This document shows positions 23,174 to 32,497 of a stretch of DNA of 64,000 bases, in pieces. The stretch comes from JAJPHI01 sp035541875. Lineage in GTDB: Bacteria; Desulfobacterota; Binatia; Binatales; Binataceae. Each line of letters opens with the position of its first letter. Position 1 is the stretch's first letter. The DNA lies in NCBI GenBank assembly GCA_035541875.1, contig DATKML010000058.1, positions 62,001-126,000 of the forward strand, written 5' to 3'. The position numbers and the translations under genes were made by a program. The notes under the pieces were generated by a model, which had not been told where the DNA came from, did not search any database, and saw only the letters and a list, made by a program, of their open reading frames with translations.

Positions 23174-23759
23174 GATTATCAGTCTGCCGCGGTGTTATCT
23201 GCGTCGTGACCTGTTTCAGCAATTCGAAAACTTCAGCCTTGGGATGGCCATTCAGACCAATCCCCGTAACGTTGATGTCCGGACCGGCGATCGCTACCTT
23301 GCCCGGGGCCTCAAGGGTGTCCGAATCCGGTGAGAAGGTCGCTTCGTCGGTGGTCACCACAAAGTCGCCGTAATGGGCCACTAATCCTCCACTAAGATTA
23401 GCACTTTTGATGTGATTTCCATCCATTGTTAGCTTCGCTAATTTCGCGGAGAGCGCGACGTGCTTGCCGTCCGAAGCCGTCATCGCGAGTTCCGGATTTT
23501 GCAGAATCACGCTGGTCTTATCGTCCGAATAATTGGCTTCGCCTGCCTGAAGCACCCACTGGCTCTTGTCCCCTTTCATCTGAGTCCAGTGGAAGTTATG
23601 AGCATGCAACAGTGAGCCAGGTACGAGTTCGACCGCTGTTTTGGCCAGTTTTTGCTGAGCTGAACGGTTTCGCACTATCGCTACTGTAACGATGAAGACG
23701 ACAGCAAAGGCCACGGCGCCGAACCAGGCCAGAAGTTTCGCGATCCGTCGCGGACTCAT
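23157..23759 (-). CDS. lptC: LPS export protein LptC
   Basis: A 200-residue bitopic inner-membrane protein. One N-terminal transmembrane helix (about residues 10-30, LLAWFGAVAFAVVFIVTVAIV) anchors a periplasmic beta-jellyroll (FHWTQMKGDKSQWVLQAGEANY, then TDEATFSPDSDTLEAPGKVAI). It passes LPS from the LptBFG transporter to LptA. The overlap with lptA supports coupled expression. It starts 59 bases after kdsA. Confidence 0.9.
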   Translation of the reverse strand: MSPRRIAKLLAWFGAVAFAVVFIVTVAIVRNRSAQQKLAKTAVELVPGSLLHAHNFHWTQMKGDKSQWVLQAGEANYSDDKTSVILQNPELAMTASDGKHVALSAKLAKLTMDGNHIKSANLSGGLVAHYGDFVVTTDEATFSPDSDTLEAPGKVAIAGPDINVTGIGLNGHPKAEVFELLKQVTTQITPRQTDNHAKAS

Positions 23760-23818
23760 AGCGGAACACTCACGTTGCGGACGCTAGCAACTGAAGTTTG
23801 GGGTGTAAACTGCCCCGA

Positions 23819-24661
23819 TCAATGGTTCGGGAGACCGAGACTCTCGCGGGCGATTTCGTGGAAGCGACGCAACTCGCGCAGCAGCTTCAGTAGCTGATCG
23901 AGCGGATAGGAGTTGGGTCCATCACTCAGCGCCTTGTCCGGATCTTCGTGGACCTCCAAGAAGACCGCATCGGCGCCTGCCGCGACCGCGGCTCGAGCCA
24001 GTGGAGCGATAAATTGGCGCTGGCCCCCAGATCGTTCCCCGCCGGCACCCGGTAATTGCACCGAATGGGTCGCGTCGAAGACCACCGGATAACCAAATCC
24101 CCGCATGATCACGACCGAGCGCATGTCCGACACGAGGTTGTTGTAGCCGAAAGAAAAGCCGCGCTCGGTTACGAGAATACGGCGGCATCCGCAGGCCTCA
24201 GCCTTGGCCACGACTGCCTTCATATCCCAAGGAGCGAGGAACTGCCCCTTTTTCAGATTAACTACGCAATTGGTCTTGGCAGCAGCTGCAATCAGATCAG
24301 TCTGACGCGACAGGAGGGCTGGAATCTGCAGAATATCGACCACCGAGGCTGCTGCTGTTGCCTGCTCTGGTTCATGAACGTCGGTCAGGAGTGACATGCC
24401 AGTTTCGTGCTTGACCCGCTCGAGGATCCGCAGGCCCGAATCGAGGCCGGGTCCACGATAAGAGGAGTGGCTGGTGCGATTGGCCTTATCAAAGGATGAT
24501 TTAAAGACGATCGCGATGCCGACATCATTCGCGATGCGAGCCAATTTCTCGGCATGTCGCAGCGAAGAATCAAGGCTCTCGATCACGCAGGGTCCGGCAA
24601 TTACCGCGAGGCTCGGTCCCCCGAAAATCGCGTTGCCGACGGTGACGGTAATAGGTTCCAT
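23819..24661 (-). CDS. kdsA: 3-deoxy-8-phosphooctulonate (Kdo-8-P) synthase
   Basis: A 280-residue DAHP-synthase-family TIM barrel, joining phosphoenolpyruvate and arabinose-5-phosphate to make Kdo-8-phosphate for the LPS inner core. Motifs present are VIAGPCVIES near the start, FKSSFDKANRTS, TDVHEPEQA, LLSRQTDLI and VFDATHSVQLPG. The frame runs open upstream to 24811, but ATG 24661 shares its A with the pyrG stop (an ATGA overlap) and gives the normal N-terminus. The usual next genes kdsD and kdsC are not present. Confidence 0.95.
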   Translation of the reverse strand: MEPITVTVGNAIFGGPSLAVIAGPCVIESLDSSLRHAEKLARIANDVGIAIVFKSSFDKANRTSHSSYRGPGLDSGLRILERVKHETGMSLLTDVHEPEQATAAASVVDILQIPALLSRQTDLIAAAAKTNCVVNLKKGQFLAPWDMKAVVAKAEACGCRRILVTERGFSFGYNNLVSDMRSVVIMRGFGYPVVFDATHSVQLPGAGGERSGGQRQFIAPLARAAVAAGADAVFLEVHEDPDKALSDGPNSYPLDQLLKLLRELRRFHEIARESLGLPNH

Positions 24662-26313
24662 CAGGCGCTGCGCAGTGCGCGAACCTTCGAGGGTTCCGAA
24701 GGGCGTGCGGCTTTGTGCTTGATCGCAGCTTTGATCAAACCGCGAAACAGCGGATGGCATTCGAGTGGGCGCGACTTGAGTTCCGGATGGAACTGGCAGC
24801 CGAGAAACCACGGATGGCCGGGAAGTTCCATAATTTCGACGAGCGAGTTGTCGGGTAGCGTTCCGGTTGCCTTGAGGCCGGCCTTTTCCAGCGCTGCGCG
24901 GTACTGGTTGTTCACTTCATAACGATGGCGATGGCGTTCCGAGATGCGATTCTTTCGATAGACCGACGCGGCGAGCGAACCCGATTTGATGTCGCATGGG
25001 TAGGCCCCGAGGCGCATCGTGCCGCCCTTCTTATCGACGCCTTTCTGGGTGTCCATGATATCGATCACGGCGTCAGGGGTTTTCGCGTCAAATTCGCGCG
25101 AGTTGGCCTGTCGCAGTCCGACGACGTTGCGGGCGTACTCGATCACCATCACCTGGAGTCCGAGGCAGATACCGAGGATCGGTACCCGATTCTCCCGGGC
25201 GTAACGCACCGCGCGAATCTTGCCTTCGATACCGCGATCGCCGAAGCCACCCGGGATGATGATCCCATCGGCATTGGCGAGTCGCTCGGCGGGATTGCCT
25301 TTTTCCAGCTCTTCGGCCGGAACGTAGTCGAACTGCACGCGCGCTTCGTTGGCTATCGCGCCATGAGTGACCGCTTCATGCAGGCTCTTGTAGGAATCGA
25401 CCAGGTTCACGTACTTGCCCACCACCGCGATATTAACCGTGGTCTTGGGATTCTGTGCGGTCTTAACGACGCGCCGCCACTTGGTGAGATTCGGCTGACC
25501 GGTCCAGATATTGAGCTTCTCAACCACGCGCTGGTCGAGCCCTTCATCGTGGAATTTGAGCAGCACCTCGTAAATCGAGGCGACGTCCTCAGCCGCGATT
25601 ACGCAATTCTCTTCGACGTTGCAGAAGTGTGCGATCTTGGCTTTGAACTTCTGTTCGAGCGGCCTTTCACATCGGCAGAGCAGGATATCGGGTGAAATCC
25701 CGAGTCCGGTCAGCTCCTTCACGCTATGCTGCGTCGGCTTGGTCTTGAGTTCGCCTGCCGTCGGGATATACGGCACCAGCGTTAGATGGACGTACAGGAC
25801 GTTCTCGCGGCCCAAGTCCCAGCGGAATTCACGAATCGCTTCAAGGAACGGGAGGCTTTCGATATCGCCGACGGTGCCTCCGACTTCAACGATACAGAGG
25901 TCGTGGCCCTCGGCCGCGAGCCGGATACGGCTTTTGATCTCGTCGGTGATATGTGGAATCACCTGCACGGTGGCGCCGAGATAGTCGCCGCGTCGTTCTT
26001 TCTGAATAACTGTGTCGTAGATTTGGCCGGTGGTGCAGTTGTTGCGCCGGCTCATCGTGGTGCTGATAAAGCGCTCGTAATGGCCGAGGTCGAGATCGGT
26101 CTCGGCGCCATCGTCAGTGACGAAGACTTCGCCATGCTGCAACGGCGACATCGTGCCCGGATCGACGTTGATATACGGATCCATCTTGAGCATGGTGACG
26201 CGCAGCCCGCGCGCTTCGAGCAGTGCGCCCAGCGATGCTGCCGCTAAGCCCTTGCCCAGGGACGAGACCACACCGCCGGTGACGAAGATAAATTTCGTTT
26301 TGCCGCGTTCCAT
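24661..26313 (-). CDS. pyrG: CTP synthase
   Basis: A 550-residue CTP synthetase, aminating UTP to CTP with glutamine as nitrogen source. The N-terminal synthetase domain opens KFIFVTGGVVSSLGKGLAAASLG (P-loop) and contains DPYINVDPGTMSPLQHGEVFV. The C-terminal class I glutamine amidotransferase has the nucleophile in ILGICLGLQ and the His-Glu pair in QFHPELKSRP. CTP is the co-substrate of KdsB, encoded just upstream, which explains the linkage. ATG 26313 is preferred to ATG 26328 because GGGGGAAGG precedes it at good spacing. Confidence 0.97.
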   Translation of the reverse strand: MERGKTKFIFVTGGVVSSLGKGLAAASLGALLEARGLRVTMLKMDPYINVDPGTMSPLQHGEVFVTDDGAETDLDLGHYERFISTTMSRRNNCTTGQIYDTVIQKERRGDYLGATVQVIPHITDEIKSRIRLAAEGHDLCIVEVGGTVGDIESLPFLEAIREFRWDLGRENVLYVHLTLVPYIPTAGELKTKPTQHSVKELTGLGISPDILLCRCERPLEQKFKAKIAHFCNVEENCVIAAEDVASIYEVLLKFHDEGLDQRVVEKLNIWTGQPNLTKWRRVVKTAQNPKTTVNIAVVGKYVNLVDSYKSLHEAVTHGAIANEARVQFDYVPAEELEKGNPAERLANADGIIIPGGFGDRGIEGKIRAVRYARENRVPILGICLGLQVMVIEYARNVVGLRQANSREFDAKTPDAVIDIMDTQKGVDKKGGTMRLGAYPCDIKSGSLAASVYRKNRISERHRHRYEVNNQYRAALEKAGLKATGTLPDNSLVEIMELPGHPWFLGCQFHPELKSRPLECHPLFRGLIKAAIKHKAARPSEPSKVRALRSA

Positions 26314-26359
26314 CTGACCTTCCCCCATATTTCGACCTCAGGCTTGCGGCCTCACGGCA

Positions 26360-27097
26360 TCAGCGCGCGCTGAATTCATTCGCCCTCTTCAGATCCTGGG
26401 GCGTATCAACTTCAAGCGATGGCGCCACTGAGTTTACCACACGGATACGATAGCCGCGCTCCATCACGCGCAACTGTTCAAGCTTTTCAATCTGTTCGAG
26501 GCGACCCGGCGGCCATGACGCGAACTCAAAGAGAAAATCGCGCCGATAGCCGTAAACGCCGATATGACGGAGCGCGCACGAGGGAACGGCTTCGCCGTCG
26601 CGCCAGTAGGGAATCGAACTGCGCGAGAAATAGAGCGCGTCGCCCCGATCATCGCACACCACTTTGACGACGTTGGGATTTTGCCACTCGGCGTTATCGA
26701 CGATCGGTGTCGCCAGCGTGCCCATCTGGATAGATGAATCGGCGCGCATCGGTGTGGCGAGTGCATCCAGATCCTCGGGTGCGAGAAACGGCAGGTCGCC
26801 CTGCACGTTGAGATAGATATCGGCCGGGATACGACGTGCGACTTCGGCGATACGATCGGTGCCGCTCTGATGGGTGCCGGCAGTCATCTCGGCGACGCCG
26901 CCCGCTTCGCGCACGACGCTCGCGATTCGCTCATCGTCGGTCGCGACAATCACGCGCGTAAGAAACCTGGCCTTGCTGGCCTGCCGCCAGACCCGCACGA
27001 CCATCGGGATGCCGTTGACGTCAGCGAGCGCCTTGCCGGGCAGCCGCAAAGAGCCATAGCGCGCCGGGATGACGGCGATTACCAACACCGGGTCCAA
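26360..27097 (-). CDS. kdsB: CMP-Kdo synthetase (3-deoxy-manno-octulosonate cytidylyltransferase)
   Basis: A 245-residue cytidylyltransferase, activating Kdo with CTP before transfer to lipid A. AVIPARYGSLRLPGKALADVNGIPMV is the nucleotide-binding start; VIVATDDERI, GTDRIAEVARRI and LNVQGDLPFL are the family motifs. It starts with TTG 27097, with AAGGTG about 10 bases upstream; no ATG fits the N-terminus. It is probably the first gene of the kdsB-pyrG-kdsA-lptC-lptA-rpoN-hpf-ptsN-rapZ transcript. Confidence 0.95.
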   Translation of the reverse strand: MDPVLVIAVIPARYGSLRLPGKALADVNGIPMVVRVWRQASKARFLTRVIVATDDERIASVVREAGGVAEMTAGTHQSGTDRIAEVARRIPADIYLNVQGDLPFLAPEDLDALATPMRADSSIQMGTLATPIVDNAEWQNPNVVKVVCDDRGDALYFSRSSIPYWRDGEAVPSCALRHIGVYGYRRDFLFEFASWPPGRLEQIEKLEQLRVMERGYRIRVVNSVAPSLEVDTPQDLKRANEFSAR

Positions 27098-27229
27098 GCT
27101 GATTCACCTTTAACGACGAGTCGCGAACTGTGGGGCACAATGAAAATTAACGGGCGAGCAGGATCGTTGTCAAATCATGCCCGCTAAGGCCGATCAGTTG
27201 GACAGACTATCGCGACTCAACGGAGCTTT

Positions 27230-27844
27230 CTAGAAATACAGATTGGGGTTGAGATCGTAGATTTCGGTGCGCGCGGGCGTGTGCGTTTTTGGCGCAACAC
27301 ACTCAAAGCAAACTGCAACGTCGACCTTAATTCTGTTCTGGCCGATTCTTTGGCATTTCGCCTCACGACCGTCACGGATGACTTCCACTGGGCGAATAAG
27401 CAGGAGTCCCGGCACGAGGGGCCGTTCCTGTAGAACATAGATATTTGAGCCGAAGGTCAGGGAATCATAATAGAGAGCCACCCAGTACCCATCCATCGGC
27501 GTTCGAGCAGCTAATTGGAAATACGGGTTCACTCCGGTTCGAAGGGTCTCAATCGCGGCACCACCTTCTCCAAAGACTCCGACCACGCATACGCAAAGGG
27601 GCAGCGACATGACCATGATAAGAACGATTCGAGTGAAACGGTGACGGGGGGCGGAGGCGGCGAAGCCAAGCGAGACGAAGGGTAGCAGGAAGCTCGCAGC
27701 TCCAGCGATTTGATTCGCGGCTGGGCTATCGAATCGCAAAACCGGGTAGAACCCGTCAGCTTGTATGAGAACGAAGAGAACAATCGGCCAGCCGACCAGG
27801 ATTGCGTTGCCGAGCCATCCAACTCGCATGATGGCGGTGAGCAT
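27230..27844 (-). CDS. Hypothetical membrane-anchored protein
   Basis: A 204-residue protein of no family I recognise. Three hydrophobic helices occupy about residues 7-27, 47-65 and 73-95, with a polar C-terminal part of about 110 residues rich in beta-type sequence (YWVALYYDSLTFGSNIYVL, then LLLIRPVEVIRDG). There are single cysteines near the end (AKCQRI, VCFECVAP). ATG 27844 is preferred over a TTG three bases upstream. It lies between kdsB and the DUF1329 genes on the same strand but with no tight spacing to either. Confidence 0.55.
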   Translation of the reverse strand: MLTAIMRVGWLGNAILVGWPIVLFVLIQADGFYPVLRFDSPAANQIAGAASFLLPFVSLGFAASAPRHRFTRIVLIMVMSLPLCVCVVGVFGEGGAAIETLRTGVNPYFQLAARTPMDGYWVALYYDSLTFGSNIYVLQERPLVPGLLLIRPVEVIRDGREAKCQRIGQNRIKVDVAVCFECVAPKTHTPARTEIYDLNPNLYF

Positions 27845-27923
27845 CAACCGTCATTAAACAACGAGTGAACGAGAAAGGGTAGCGACAATCGTCACGGAAT
27901 CTCGCTACCGAGAGGTGGCGATC

Positions 27924-29258
27924 CTACCGCATGATCAGATTTAATCCCGCGGGAGTCGCGTAGCGTTTGTCGTCGTGGTAGTCCTTCGGCGCCTGCTCGT
28001 TGATGTAGTAGGCGTGCCCCTGCGCAGGCTCGCTGACATAGGTGGCATGGTTGCGCTGGATATCCCACCAGACCTCGACGTCGAGTGCTGCCGTATCGAC
28101 TACGCCGACCCCGGGCACATCGACGGCGAGCGGAAAGAGCGCCGCATATTTCCAAGGCTGGTTCTTGGTGTCCCACATATCCTCCCACAGCGGGAAGCCG
28201 TAGGCGCTGTCAGCGTAGATGACCCGTTTGCCGTAGCAGTAGCTGCCGGCCTTCGACGCGATCCTGGTGAGCCCGAGGACATCGATATCACGCACTTGCC
28301 ACTTGCCCCACTTGGGCGTTGGAAACGCCAGCGGCATCAGCGTGCCACCGGGAAAAGGCTCGGTCGGTGGCGTTACATCGACCAGCGCGATCATCTTGCG
28401 ATGACCCATGTCCTCGACGTTCATCTCGGTGAGATTGGTATCGAGGCCGTTGTGGAAGTCCTCGTAAGTCTGGTCGAGACCACCACTTTCGGAGCATCGC
28501 GCGGCGTTGGAAACCTGTTGATAGCGGCGGAGCGAGGGCAGAAAGACGTAAGCCGCCTCGGGCTTTTCGGGATCGGCGTAATTGACGGTGAGATAGGTCA
28601 GGTAGCGATCCTGCTCGGGTTCGAGCGTCATGAACCATTCGGTGAAGTAGCGCGCATCGGGGCCGGCGGGCTCAGCTGGAGCGTTATTGTCGGTGTTATA
28701 GGCAAGCTGGCGCTTCACACCGATATAAACTTGGCAATTGGCGTTCCCCGTGCTGTCGAGGGAGCATCCGGTGCCGGAGGTATCGACTACCAGGTAAGGG
28801 ATGTAGCGGTACCACATGTTGGCGAGCAGCTTCCATCCTTTGTGCGGCTCAGCGGCATTCGGGAACGGAATACCGCCGTGATAATTGTCCAGCGTCAATC
28901 CGCCCGTGGGGAGCTCCCGGATGCGAACCTGCGAGGCGTATTTCTCCGTCGTGGCGAGATAGTTCTTGGGCAGCGGATGATTCACCGTGGGGCCGACTTC
29001 AATCTGCACACCCTCGGGCATCTTCCAGAAATATTTACCCTCGAACATCGCGACCATCCCGTCAGACATGAACTGCTTGAACTGCTGCCAGTTCGCCATC
29101 GTGATGGTCGTACCTGGCGCGATCTCCGACCCGCTCGAAGGGTTAGCTGCAGCCGGCGATGTGGTAGTGGCGGGCAGAGTATCAGCAGCAGAGGCCCACA
29201 GCTTAAAGCTCAACAGCGAAACAGTCAGAACGATCGCAAACACCGCACGCTTCATCAT
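27924..29258 (-). CDS. DUF1329 secreted protein, paralogue 1
   Basis: A 444-residue exported protein. A signal peptide (about residues 1-24, ending near SAAD) is followed by a Thr/Pro/Ala-rich linker and the DUF1329 domain, distantly related to LolB/LppX-like lipid-carrier folds. Hallmarks are LFPLAVD, RMI(V)YADS-like and the terminal YATPAGLNLIMR. DUF1329 genes often accompany DUF1302, YCF48-like and MMPL/RND genes and are thought to act in envelope handling of hydrophobic compounds. The next gene upstream (29314-30600) is clearly homologous along its whole length, so this is a tandem duplication. There is no lipobox cysteine. Confidence 0.85.
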   Translation of the reverse strand: MMKRAVFAIVLTVSLLSFKLWASAADTLPATTTSPAAANPSSGSEIAPGTTITMANWQQFKQFMSDGMVAMFEGKYFWKMPEGVQIEVGPTVNHPLPKNYLATTEKYASQVRIRELPTGGLTLDNYHGGIPFPNAAEPHKGWKLLANMWYRYIPYLVVDTSGTGCSLDSTGNANCQVYIGVKRQLAYNTDNNAPAEPAGPDARYFTEWFMTLEPEQDRYLTYLTVNYADPEKPEAAYVFLPSLRRYQQVSNAARCSESGGLDQTYEDFHNGLDTNLTEMNVEDMGHRKMIALVDVTPPTEPFPGGTLMPLAFPTPKWGKWQVRDIDVLGLTRIASKAGSYCYGKRVIYADSAYGFPLWEDMWDTKNQPWKYAALFPLAVDVPGVGVVDTAALDVEVWWDIQRNHATYVSEPAQGHAYYINEQAPKDYHDDKRYATPAGLNLIMR

Positions 29259-29313
29259 CTTCCGAACCTTTCTTCGTGTCAGAGGTCTACCGTTAGTAGA
29301 GATTCAATACCAT

Positions 29314-30600
29314 CTAACGCATGATCAGATTCAAACCTGCCGGCGTCGTGTAGCGCTCCAAATCCTGGTACTCCTTCGGAGCATTTTCATTAGCCTGCAG
29401 AGTTTCTGGATTCTCCGCCCCCCAAGTTGCGTGGTTGTCCTTCAGGTTCCAGACCGTCTCGAGGTCGCCCTCGGCGCCGTTCTGCGGACCGATCCCGGGG
29501 ACGTCGATTTTTTGCGGCGCAACCTCGTAGAACTTCCAGGGTTGCATCTTGGAGTCGTAGATCTCCTGCCAGAGCGGCGCGTGGAAGTGCGAGTCGATAT
29601 ACATTATCCGCTTGCCATAGCAGTAGCCTTGGGCTTTCGAAGGGATTTTGCGCACGTCGATCACATCAACGTCGCGCACCTGCCACTTCGCCCATGAGGG
29701 CATCGGCCAGGCGAGCGGCATGAAATAGCCCTCAGGAAAGGGTTTGCCCGTCGGAACCGGATCGGTCAGTGCGATCATTTTCTTGTGAGTCAGGTAATCG
29801 GCTTGCAGCTCCGTGAGGTTCGAATCGAAGCCGCTATGGAAATCCTCATAGGTGAAGTCCATACCGCTGTTTTCGGCGCAGCGCGCCGCTGACGAGACCC
29901 GCTGGTAGCGACGGAGCGAGGGCAAGAAGACATAAGTATCATCGGGCCGCGACTGATCAGCATAGGAGATCACTAGAAAGGTGGTGTACTTCTGATTCTC
30001 AGGTTCAAGCATCATGAACCACTCAGTTAAGAAGGGTGCATCCGGGGCTGGCAGAGCCGTAGGGACGCCTTTATCGGTGTTGTAAGCGAGCTGGCGATTA
30101 ACCGCGTCGAAAATCTGGCAGCTAAGGTTGCCCGAACTGTCGATCGCGCAGCCGGGCTCGTGACGATCCACAAGCAGGTTTGGGCTGTAGCGGAGCCACA
30201 GGTCTTCAAGCACCTTCCAGCCGCGATGGGGTTCCTGCGGATCTGGGAACGGGACACCGCCCATGTAGTTCAGCAGGCGGAGACTGCCGTCGGGCTGTTC
30301 GGAAATCTTTACCTGGCCGGAATATTTTTCGGTTGCTTCGAGATAATTCTTGGGCAGCGGATGGAGTTCGGTCGGAGCGATTTCGATGCGGATATCGGGC
30401 GGCATCTTCCAGAAGTATTTGCCCTCGAACAGCGCGACCATACCTTCCGGCATAAAATCTTTGTACTGCTGCCAGTTCTCCATCGTGATCGCCGTGCCGG
30501 GCGCGATTGTGTCCTTGGCGCTGGCACTCTGATCCGCAGCCAAGGCTACGCTCGTTCCCCAAAAGACGCAGATCGCCGCCAGCCATGCGACTCGCTTCAT
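29314..30600 (-). CDS. DUF1329 secreted protein, paralogue 2
   Basis: A 428-residue exported protein and close paralogue of the 27924-29258 product. A signal peptide (MKRVAWLAAICVFWGTSVALA) leads to the DUF1329 domain. Shared blocks include FEGKYFWKMP, HPLPKNYL, LPSLRRYQRVS(N)AARC, YCYGKR and the C-terminal YTTPAGLNLIMR. ATG 30600 has AAGGAG about 9 bases before it; the open frame further upstream (to 30699) adds a poorly supported basic extension. Spacing to the downstream copy is 55 bases, consistent with one operon. Function is unknown; a periplasmic or outer-membrane lipid-binding role is inferred from family context. Confidence 0.85.
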   Translation of the reverse strand: MKRVAWLAAICVFWGTSVALAADQSASAKDTIAPGTAITMENWQQYKDFMPEGMVALFEGKYFWKMPPDIRIEIAPTELHPLPKNYLEATEKYSGQVKISEQPDGSLRLLNYMGGVPFPDPQEPHRGWKVLEDLWLRYSPNLLVDRHEPGCAIDSSGNLSCQIFDAVNRQLAYNTDKGVPTALPAPDAPFLTEWFMMLEPENQKYTTFLVISYADQSRPDDTYVFLPSLRRYQRVSSAARCAENSGMDFTYEDFHSGFDSNLTELQADYLTHKKMIALTDPVPTGKPFPEGYFMPLAWPMPSWAKWQVRDVDVIDVRKIPSKAQGYCYGKRIMYIDSHFHAPLWQEIYDSKMQPWKFYEVAPQKIDVPGIGPQNGAEGDLETVWNLKDNHATWGAENPETLQANENAPKEYQDLERYTTPAGLNLIMR

Positions 30601-30760
30601 TCCCGCCAATCTCCTTACTGGTACTGCTTCGCCGCGATGCGTACCACGTTCAGGGCGACTCGTCCATCGGAGTGTGGTAGGAGCGCGGGATTTTCGCATC
30701 GCAGCGTGCTACCTTGCGCTCCGTCTTTCGGATGAGATTTCCAAGGCGGAGGATTCTTCC

Positions 30761-31573
30761 ATGAAACTCGAAGGCAAGAATGCAATCGTAACGGGCGCCG
30801 CGCGCGGTATCGGTCTGGGTATCGCGCTGAAATTGGCCGAGGCGGGAGCGAACGTTGCGTTGGTTGATCTGGGGAGTCCGGCGGATCCAAACCTGACCTA
30901 CAACCTTGCGGCGCAGACGGATTTGCAGCGCGCAGTTGCTGAAGTTCAGCGGCGCGAAGTCAAAGCGATTCCGATTCTTGCCGACGTGACTCGTTACGCT
31001 GATTGCGTGCGGATGGCCGAAGAGACGGCCAAGCAGCTGGGTAGCGTCGATATCCTGGTGAACAACGCAGGAATCATCGCAGTGGGTCCGGTCGTGGATT
31101 TCGCCGAAGAACAATGGGATCGGGTGATGGCGGTGAATGCGAAAGGCCCCTTTCTCGCATCGAAGGCCTGCATCCCGCATCTGACGAAAAATTCAGAAGG
31201 CGCGATCATCAATATCGCTTCGATCGCCGGCAAGAAGGGGTACGGCGGCCTGTCGGCCTACTGCGCCAGCAAGTTCGCGGTGGTTTCCTTCACGCAATCA
31301 TTGGCCGAGGAACTCGGACCGGCCAATATTAGAGTGAATGCAATCTGCCCGGGTTTCCTTCGCACGGCGATGTGGACTGACGTGCTCAACAAGATTCCCG
31401 GATTGCTGGGCTTGTCCGGCGGTGACAATCTGACCGCGGTTTCGCGGCAGAATACCTATCTCAAGCGCGAACAGACGCCCGCCGATATCGGCGAAGCGGT
31501 GGTTTATCTTGCTAGCACGGATAACGTGACCGGAATCGCGCTGAACGTCGCAGGCGGCGCCGAGGTGCTTTAA
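30761..31573 (+). CDS. Short-chain dehydrogenase/reductase
   Basis: A 270-residue classical SDR, an NAD(P)-dependent oxidoreductase. The cofactor motif is VTGAARGIGLGIA (about residues 10-22), NNAGI lies near 94, and the catalytic SIAG...YCASK has Tyr and Lys near 167-171. The C-terminal VTGIALNVAGGAEVL is a typical end. The acidic-type cofactor residue (VDL after strand 2) suggests NAD(H) preference. ATG 30761 follows AAGGCGGAGG. It is divergent from the DUF1329 genes and 46 bases upstream of the TIGR03084-like gene, with which it is probably co-transcribed. The substrate is not identifiable. Confidence 0.9.
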   Translation: MKLEGKNAIVTGAARGIGLGIALKLAEAGANVALVDLGSPADPNLTYNLAAQTDLQRAVAEVQRREVKAIPILADVTRYADCVRMAEETAKQLGSVDILVNNAGIIAVGPVVDFAEEQWDRVMAVNAKGPFLASKACIPHLTKNSEGAIINIASIAGKKGYGGLSAYCASKFAVVSFTQSLAEELGPANIRVNAICPGFLRTAMWTDVLNKIPGLLGLSGGDNLTAVSRQNTYLKREQTPADIGEAVVYLASTDNVTGIALNVAGGAEVL

Positions 31574-31619
31574 AACTCTCGCGTTGCGACCAGCAAATCT
31601 GCGAGGAGCGTTAAAGACT

Positions 31620-32417
31620 ATGATCGAACAGGCGCAGGATTTTCGTGAAGAGGCCGACGCGCTCGCGCAGTTGCTCGAGCCATTAGGTCCGCAGGATTGG
31701 GAGCGCAAGACCCAATTCAAAGCATGGACTCTCAACGACGTGATCGCGCATCTGCACTTTGCCGATTACGCGGCTGATCTCGCTTTGCGCGATGGCGCTG
31801 CGTTTCGTGAGTTCACGAAGGAGATCGGCAAGCTCAGCGAGCGCGCCGGCACCCTGATGGCCGCGACGCATCAATGGCTGAGCGGCAAACGTGATCGCGC
31901 CCTGCTCGATCATTGGCGGAACTTTTATCGTGCGATGGCCGATCGCTTCGCCGCCGCCGATCCCAAGGCCCGTGTGCCATGGTTTGGTCCCGATATGAGT
32001 GTGCGATCGAGTATCACGGCACGTCTGATGGAGACGTGGGCGCACGGCCAGGCGGTCTACGATTTGTTGGGCAAGCCGCGCGCCGATACGGATCGAATCA
32101 AGAACGTCGTTGTAATCGGGATCAATACATTTGGCTGGACCTTCACGAATCGTAAATTACCGGTCCCGGCGAAGATGCCGTTCGTCCGTCTGATGGGACC
32201 TTCGGGAGCCGTATGGGAGTGGGGCGAGAACGACCCCGCGAATTTGATCGAAGGCAACGCGGTTGAGTTCTGCCAGGTGGTGACACAGACGAGGAATATC
32301 GCAGATACGAAGCTCCGAGTCGTCGGTGAGACAGCACGCTCGTGGATGGAAATCGCGCAATGCTTTGCCGGGCCACCCGAGACTCCACCCGCCCCCGGCA
32401 AGCGTTTTTTACAATAG
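31620..32417 (+). CDS. TIGR03084-like/maleylpyruvate isomerase N-terminal (DinB-fold) protein
   Basis: A 265-residue protein of the mycothiol-dependent maleylpyruvate isomerase-like, DinB-fold family. The N-terminal four-helix bundle contains TLNDVIAHLHFADYAADLALRDG with the conserved His pattern, then MSVRSSITARLMETWAHGQAVYDLLG, including the second conserved His that should complete a metal site. The C-terminal half is a small beta-rich domain (VWEWGENDPANLIEGNAVEFCQVVTQ). Members are found next to catabolic genes, but the reaction is not established. It follows the SDR gene by 46 bases. Confidence 0.75.
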   Translation: MIEQAQDFREEADALAQLLEPLGPQDWERKTQFKAWTLNDVIAHLHFADYAADLALRDGAAFREFTKEIGKLSERAGTLMAATHQWLSGKRDRALLDHWRNFYRAMADRFAAADPKARVPWFGPDMSVRSSITARLMETWAHGQAVYDLLGKPRADTDRIKNVVVIGINTFGWTFTNRKLPVPAKMPFVRLMGPSGAVWEWGENDPANLIEGNAVEFCQVVTQTRNIADTKLRVVGETARSWMEIAQCFAGPPETPPAPGKRFLQ

Positions 32418-32497
32418 CTCAAGCATCGCCAATTTCGCTCTGCTGTTTCTCTTTCAAATGACTCAGGGATCTCGCCCTCGATCAGATCGCTCTTCGG

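Noticed and set aside
27975..29324. Long open frame (449 codons) on the plus strand opposite the DUF1329 gene
   Set aside because: It is an antisense shadow of a high-GC coding region; its translation is Arg/Val-rich, without domain signatures, and the opposite strand encodes a clear exported DUF1329 protein.
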